Shown piece after piece: positions 58,402-64,000 of a DNA stretch of 64,000 nt; the stretch's first letter is position 1, and the number at the start of each line of letters is the position of its first letter. The translations under genes were made by a program, and so were the position numbers. The notes below the pieces were generated by a model. That model worked only from the letters and a program-made list of their open reading frames with translations. It had not been told where the DNA came from and made no database searches. The DNA comes from Neurospora tetraspora (lineage: Eukaryota > Ascomycota > Sordariomycetes > Sordariales > Sordariaceae). The stretch spans positions 558,001 through 622,000 of the forward strand of contig NW_026944392.1 in NCBI RefSeq assembly GCF_033439725.1, in the 5' to 3' direction.

Positions 58402-61347
58402 GGTTATAAGCCTGGACATACTATATGTTCCGTAAATAATAGTCAAGTTTACAATTTTTACCTACCCCTCCTTCTTTCCCTTTTTCCCCCTTTATTACCT
58501 TTTTTCTCTTTGAGAAAAAAGATATTATTCGCATTTTAAAAGGATTACGCTTTTTACTAAGTATAAATATTGCTATCGATTATAGCTGTTATATATATAG
58601 TTTGTGCTCGTATAGACTATGCGTATAGATTACCCTATGTACTATACGTATAGGAAAAACCTTAGTAATTTAAAACGCGGGGATATTTTACTACGTTATA
58701 AATATACTAGATTTTTTCTAATATTTTACTATTACAGAATCTATTATATTTTACGAAAATTTTCTTTATTAAAATCGTTCCATTGCTAACGTATTATAAA
58801 ATTTTATTTACTTTCATATTAACAGAAGCGTAATTTACTGAATAAAGACTGCTTTCGCCCGTTCTCGCTATTTAATTAGTATTTTATATATTCTGCTATC
58901 ACCGTTGCTTCGCCGGTTATAATATTTATTATTTTGCTACTACCTTGCTTCGTAATAATTTATAAATCCCTTAATAGGTCGGATATTTATATTTATATTT
59001 ACGGCTCGTCACAATTACCCTATATAATATTTTCAATAAAATTATAAAGTATATCGGTATAACCTCCGGCCGCGCCCTATAAAATCATTGTTTACCCGCT
59101 AGTATTTTAAATTTTGCGATTTTATTTATTTTTTAGAAGATATTTCTATTGCACCCTAAATCTTTTACAAATCTTTCTAAAATTCAACTTTTACTGCACC
59201 TTTACTATAATCTTCTATTATTATTCTTTCGGGCCTTACTTAAAGTTTAGTATTCCTCTTTCCGCTCCTCCTTTTGCTTTAGCTCCCGCTTCTTTGTTAC
59301 TGCGTTTTAATACCCGGCCCCGCCAAATATCTAAATTGCAATTATACTTAATAAAGACCTTAATAAAATTATTGTCCTCCTAATTTTCGTTAACGGAGGC
59401 GATAATTATATTATTTAGTACTACGCCCTTACTACTTATATTGCCACGTATTCTAAGTACGACGTTATTAATAATCCTAACCCCCTTATCTATTGCCCTA
59501 GTATCCCCGAATAGAAATACTATGAGAAAGTCGAAGATTAGAAGACTGAGTAATACTAATAATTTAATCGCCGCTATCCTTAATTTAGAACTAAAAGAAA
59601 TAAACGTCTAAACTACTTTTTTTATAATTTAATTAAAAAAGAAATTTACGTAGAATAATCCCCCAATATTATCAATAATAATGAAATTCTAATATATAAA
59701 TTAAATCGAACATTCTATAATTTAAAATAGAATCTACGTATTTAATATAATATATTTACTACGTTCCTCTACGGGCTCGGCTTTACCACGGTACCCGCTG
59801 ATAAAAGTATTTTTAATAAAAGTACTATTTATATTACCATCCATATTAATAATCTAATTATTACTAGCCTATTTAAATCTAATATTCAAGCCCTAAAAAA
59901 TACCCTTAATAAACGATTCAAAATAACTAATATAAGTCTATATTTGTATTATTTAAATATAATTATAGTTTACAATAAGTTAAATCGTACCTTCAAATTT
60001 AATTCAAAGGCCTACTTCAAAAAAATGTTTAGTAATTTTAATATATTAAACTATAATACTATTTCTACCCCTATAGATACTTATAAAATCCCCAAGCCTA
60101 TTAACGATTTTAAAACTTACGATACTAATAAATATTAGTATATTAATACTATTAGTTCCTTTATATGTATAATATTTAATATACGTCCGGATATCGCTTT
60201 CGTAATATCCTTTTATAACTGATATTTCGCTAAATTAACCCTAACCTATATATTAACTGTAAATGTATTTTTAAATACCTTTATAATATTTATACCTTTT
60301 ACGTCACTTACTCTAGCCTATCTTCTATCATCCTTACCAATTATTCAAATACTAATTAAAGCGATAATACTTCTACTAAACGCTCTATAAGTAATGATAT
60401 ATTCTATATTAATAGCGCAACTATTAATTAATAATCTAAACGCTAATAAACCGTCACCTTAACATTTTACGAAGTAAAAATTATAATATAAATATAAATA
60501 ACTAAAAAGAGGATTTAGCTTAAAAAACTATTATTAAATTTATTCTTTATAATTAATTCTATTGCTATTATTTACTATAATAATTGAAGTGCTATAATTC
60601 TAACGAAGAACCTATAATACTACTCCTATATGAAATATATGAATATTTAAAAAATATAATACAAGGAAGCGTAAACTATTAAGAACGTAAACTTCCAATA
60701 TATAGCTACTAAAAAATAAATTACTAATATGTTTATAAAAATTCTACCCTAAAATTTTTTTTAGTAGTATTATTAAATATTAAAATTATTAAAACCTTCT
60801 ACTTTATTATTACTATTAAAAACTTATTAATACTTTTTTAGTACCTAACTACCTATTTTCCCGTACATATATATTTATTAAACCTTTTATACATAATAAT
60901 TAATTACTATACTACTTTTTCATCTTTTATTATTTCTATACTGAATTAATCCTTTACCTATAGATCCTACTCCCCCTAACCAAATATATATATATATTAA
61001 TAGCCTAAGTTGTAACTTTCTAACTTCTATAATATTCCCCAGTATAGGAAATTTTAAAAATCGATTAATATCGTTTATATAGTTTTATGACCTCTATATT
61101 AAAAGTTCTTACATTTTTCATCTTTTACTTTTTTATTTTTATTTTTAAAACTTATTACACTTATTATTATATTACCGTCCTTATATCAACCCTCACGGCG
61201 GTAATCCTTTTTCCTGCTAGATTTTACTAATACTAACTGTATTAGGCGAAAGAGAAATATTTATAAATAACCTTACTTTTACCGTTTTCGGCCTTTTTCC
61301 ACCTATTTTCTCATTATAGGGCAATCTATATTTGGATCGAGGGGGAA

Positions 61348-61533
61348 TATTAAAGCCATTACTAATTCTTAGCATTCTTGGCACAAGTGGATACGATCCA
61401 CACATACTTACCCTATATATAAATCGGACTTTATCCTCCTTTTCCCTTTACTCTTTCTCTCTCTTTAATCAATTAAGATATTCACTACCACATTCGTCGT
61501 CTCACGTAATCACCTCCTCCGTATAGTTCAACA
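61348..61533. repeat. Right LTR of the copia element
   Basis: 186 bp direct repeat of the left LTR. Its inner start is mutated (TATTAAAG) and its outer end intact (TTCAACA). It is followed by ATCTC. Confidence 0.9.
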
Positions 61534-62534
61534 ATCTCCTCCATCCTGGCAACAATTTTCAGAGTTATATTCCTCTTCACCACGGCCACTTTGACGGATA
61601 CAATCTACACCAAGACCACCAGCTTGTGGCCCACGCACCTCCCTATAATACAAATCACCTGAATCAACACCATTCGGTCCTGGACCCTGCAACCCAAAAG
61701 AATTGGCTACAGGATCGCGACGATGTCTCCCAAAATCTCAAGTTCCACCGGTTACCGTTGACGTTGGATAACAACCAGTTTCCTGCTCCAGATCTCCTCG
61801 ACCACATCTGGAACATGTCTGTGACACCAGAGGACCTGCTGCCCAGCAAGGGCCCTTTGTCTCCCAGCCGAGGATTATTGTCGAACCATCAGTTCGGCCA
61901 GAGCGACTGGGAAGAGTCCGTGGGCGTGGAGCTCGAAGAATCATTTTTCCGCAACGACCTCGGATTTGCGGACAAACCGGTGCTTCCAGAGAGACCGCTC
62001 TCTCCAGGTGTCGACTTGGAGGAAGATTTCCCAGATCAATCAAATTATCTGACGGGCCCCAACGGATATTATGGGCAATTCCCAAGTGCATCAACGGAGG
62101 CTCAACAAATCCAGCCTCCTCAAACAGCGGCGGTCGTCGAACCCCCTCAAGAAGCGGTGGTCGTCGAACCCCCTCAAGCAGCTGCGGTCGTCGAAGCACC
62201 TCAGACAGCCACCAATTCCACCGCTCCCCAGGGTCCATCAATCAAGAGATGTAAAGAGCCGGGCTGCAACCGGCCGAGACTTTTTCAGACGGCGAGGGCC
62301 GGAAAGTGCAGACAACATTTAGTAAACTCGATGCCCGAGTCTCGCCTGGGTGCACTCGACCAGGCCGCCACGGCCGACGAAACATTTTGCAGCGGCTGCA
62401 ACGGCCTCCATCCACAGAGGGCACCCGGCCAGACCTGTTGGGAATGTTTTTGTAAGGGGCGGTGCCGGAGGTTGGGCGTCTGCAACGGCTGCCCGGCTTC
62501 CAGGTGCCCGAATCGGGTTGTTGAGGAGGCATGA

Positions 62535-63479
62535 ATCTTCAATAGCACAGGAGAGTAACAGAATGGGTGGATAGGGTGGTGGAAAGTTAATCGGTATCAG
62601 CACCGCCACAACCGCAAATCTAGGGGCACGAGCAGTTATTGGGCGGTGAGAATTGGGAATGGCAAACGCCATCACGACGAGACGTCGAACAGTATCATCA
62701 AAGGGAGCGAGGGATGCATTCATGGGGTCAGCGGTCAGAGGATGGGTATTGGTTTAGGTATGCCACGGTGGGTGTTATTACCGTTGGCAGTTGGAACATG
62801 GGGATTCGGCAAGGTATGTAACAGGGATTCGGGTTAGCCGTTTGCACCGAATCTGGTGGTAAGCGGGTTCGAGGCTTCGGGATATTTCAATCATTCTTAT
62901 TATCAGCTGTGTCTGATCTTTGTCTTTTCCTGTGTTCTCATTCTGATGGTGATTCATGATTCCATGAATTCCTCTATCTCCTGTTGTCTCCTTTCGGCTC
63001 CGAACAGTCCTGTTGTTGGAGATTATTACACCGAGTGGCTGATCCGGCTGCTGAAGTCACTTGAGCTCAGGGTTGAAATTTCTTAATGTTCCATGGGTAC
63101 CGCCTTCTTCTCTTACCTTTCTTCTTGCTCCAAACTCCAAGGAACAAGCCTTTCCAAAACCGAGCACTTGAGAACATGAAACCGAACGTTGGGGTGTCCT
63201 TCTTCAACGACACGCTTACAAGTCGATCCAACGTTCACCTTACGGAACCAGCATGCCATCTCCCAGTGTCACTTTCCAGGACCATGTTCGCGGGGAAATA
63301 ATGAGGTTGGGGCCAGCGTCACCGTATATATATTCCAGATCGGTATCTTCCACTAGAGGTACCAAACGCCTCACCTTCCAATGGCATTCTCAACGACTAC
63401 TTTTCGCAACACCGTCGGAGCCCGCTGTTCTCGTTGAAGAGACCAGGGCTTTCTATTCTGGCAGATATATAGGTAAGGT
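62535..63479. other. Intergenic between copies 16 and 17
   Basis: No supported gene. The plus-strand frame 63253-63693 has an ATG but no family features and may include 5' sequence or an exon of the next gene. GGTAAGGTAG at 63472-63481 could be a donor. Confidence 0.4.
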
Positions 63480-64000
63480 AGCTTCGACATTCCTAACATT
63501 GAGACACACCTCGACGAAACCTTTCTTGATCATGGACTGGACGACTGGCTTGGGGGTTCGGCTGGAGACCATCAGCAGTCCCAAATTGCCAATGTATATA
63601 TGCCCCAAGACTACTAGGACGGCCATGGACAGAACCCTCACCTCCGAAATGACATGGTTCAAGATTTGGAGCTCCCACAGGAGTTCCCTTTAGGCGCTGC
63701 GATCCCAGCGTCTGCATCACCGGAGCCTGACGCACCTCAGGTGCTAGCCCTCCCACCCCCGCCCCCCGTTGTCCCGAACGCACATCAAAGGATGTGCAAA
63801 GAGCCAGGCTGTAACCTTCCCACCCTTGCTCAGACCAAGAGGTCCAGCAAATGCCGGGACCACATGGAAAATCCGCCTCCTCAGTCTCGCGAGGCCGCTC
63901 TTGTCGAAGCTGTTGCAACCGGGCAGGGATACTGCAGCGGTTGCAACGGGCTTCGCCCTCGTCGCGCTCCCGGCAGGTCCTGCTGGGAATGTCTTTGCAA
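63480..64000 (+). CDS. Partial cysteine-rich family gene related to copy 16 (copy 17)
   Basis: Frame open from about 63,477 and cut by the window edge. The first part is acidic (L-D-E-T-F-L-D-H-G-L-D-D-W-L), followed by P-Q-D-Y, an in-frame TAG at 63615-63617, D-G-H-G-Q-N, then a Pro-rich linker. The knuckle is R-M-C-K-E-P-G-C-N-L-P...S-S-K-C-R-D-H-M-E-N-P, then G-Y-C-S-G-C-N-G-L-R-P-R-R-A-P-G-R-S-C-W-E-C-L-C-K. It is the closest relative of the 3' part of copy 16. The TAG is not at the family's Trp position and no stable hairpin is evident around it, so it may be simple decay or lie in an intron. The start is not determined. Confidence 0.6.

Larger units (their letters stand above)
58216..61533 (+). 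mobile_element. RIP-inactivated Ty1/copia LTR retrotransposon, 3.3 kb
   Basis: Two 186-bp LTRs (58216-58401 and 61348-61533) begin TGTTGAA and end TTCAACA where unmutated. The host sequence ATCTC precedes the left LTR (58211-58215) and follows the right (61534-61538). Directly after the left LTR comes GGTTATAAGCC, a one-transition variant of the GGTTATGAGCC primer-binding site complementary to the initiator tRNA-Met anticodon half, as in Ty5/copia. GAGGGGGAA, a polypurine tract, lies just before the right LTR. Decayed pol is readable on the plus strand: R-P-D-I-A-F-V near 60,184-60,210 and N-T-S-T-K-R-S-I-S with T-V-T-L near 60,365-60,470, copia reverse transcriptase and RNase H landmarks. 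It is full of stops. Confidence 0.9.
57343..62534 (+). pseudogene. Large cysteine-rich family gene split by a copia element (copy 16)
   Basis: 5' part 57343-58215 (291 codons): a basic S-R-K-R-R-R-L motif near residue 15 (possible nuclear signal), then repeats of about 55 residues with D-I-x-R-P-G-N...S-P-S-x-H-D-H and N-G-S-x-x-G-D-N-S-P-L-D. With the element and one ATCTC duplicate set aside, the reading frame passes directly from 58215 to 61539. It continues the same repeat (L-H-P-G-N-N-F-Q-S) to the TGA at 62532-62534, 622 residues in all. The 3' part has Pro/Gln/Val repeats, R-C-K-E-P-G-C-N-R-P, G-K-C-R-Q-H-L, F-C-S-G-C-N-G-L-H-P-Q-R-A-P-G-Q-T-C-W-E-C and extra Cys pairs. As it stands, the 5' product stops six bases into the LTR. 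61626 begins a separate ATG frame. Function unknown. Confidence 0.8.

Overview
The window looks like nuclear DNA of a filamentous ascomycete (Pezizomycotina). It carries LTR retrotransposons decayed into TA-rich, stop-filled sequence with a CpA-to-TpA bias (the repeat-induced point mutation, RIP, signature), short fungal introns with GTAAGT donors and CTAAC branch sites, and sharp switches between very AT-rich and about 50% GC blocks. No housekeeping gene, rRNA or convincing tRNA is present.

Layout. 1-2,140: a decaying tandem repeat, two degenerate copies of the gene family described below, and a 490-bp inverted-repeat element. 2,140-19,576: AT-rich block containing a TIR element (about 3,998-7,626) and a complete Ty3/gypsy element (8,317-19,576) with matching CTAAA target duplications. 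19,800-51,412: GC-normal island with a tandem array of a fast-evolving cysteine-rich family, about 14 loci, mostly on the minus strand, interspersed with small elements, including a hAT-type element (35,274-36,537) with a perfect 8-bp target duplication. 51,413-57,342: no gene I can support. 57,343-62,534: one large family gene split by a Ty1/copia element (58,216-61,533) with ATCTC target duplications. 63,480-64,000: the 3' half of a further relative, running off the window.

Family architecture. Each protein has a low-complexity N-terminus (Gln/His/Pro, Asn/Gly or Thr/Lys/Pro repeats), a first knuckle (C-x3-GC or C-x2-C, then a W-K step, then C-x2-H/C-L-x-N-x-P) and a second knuckle (G-T-C-S..., G-x2-C-x2-C), ending in a basic or Ala-rich tail. 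These look like small zinc-binding modules. I do not recognise the family and assign no function.

Main observation. Seven copies of the module have TGG (Trp) in the W-K step. Nine other copies have TAG at exactly that alignment position, and all nine continue in frame after the TAG into the conserved second half. It is never TGA, TAA or another sense codon. In at least four copies the TAG lies in a 5-9 nt loop of a short perfect or near-perfect hairpin, for example TAGAA or TAGCA pentaloops; two more have 4-bp stems. UAG to UGG (stop to Trp) in hairpin loops is the reported signature of the A-to-I mRNA editing seen in ascomycete sexual structures. I therefore propose a clustered family whose full-length products depend on stage-specific editing of one ancestral stop codon, with some paralogs hard-wired to Trp. 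RIP is the chief rival explanation and is visibly active here: a tandem repeat in the 30-31 kb gene has eight CAA/CAG-to-stop changes.
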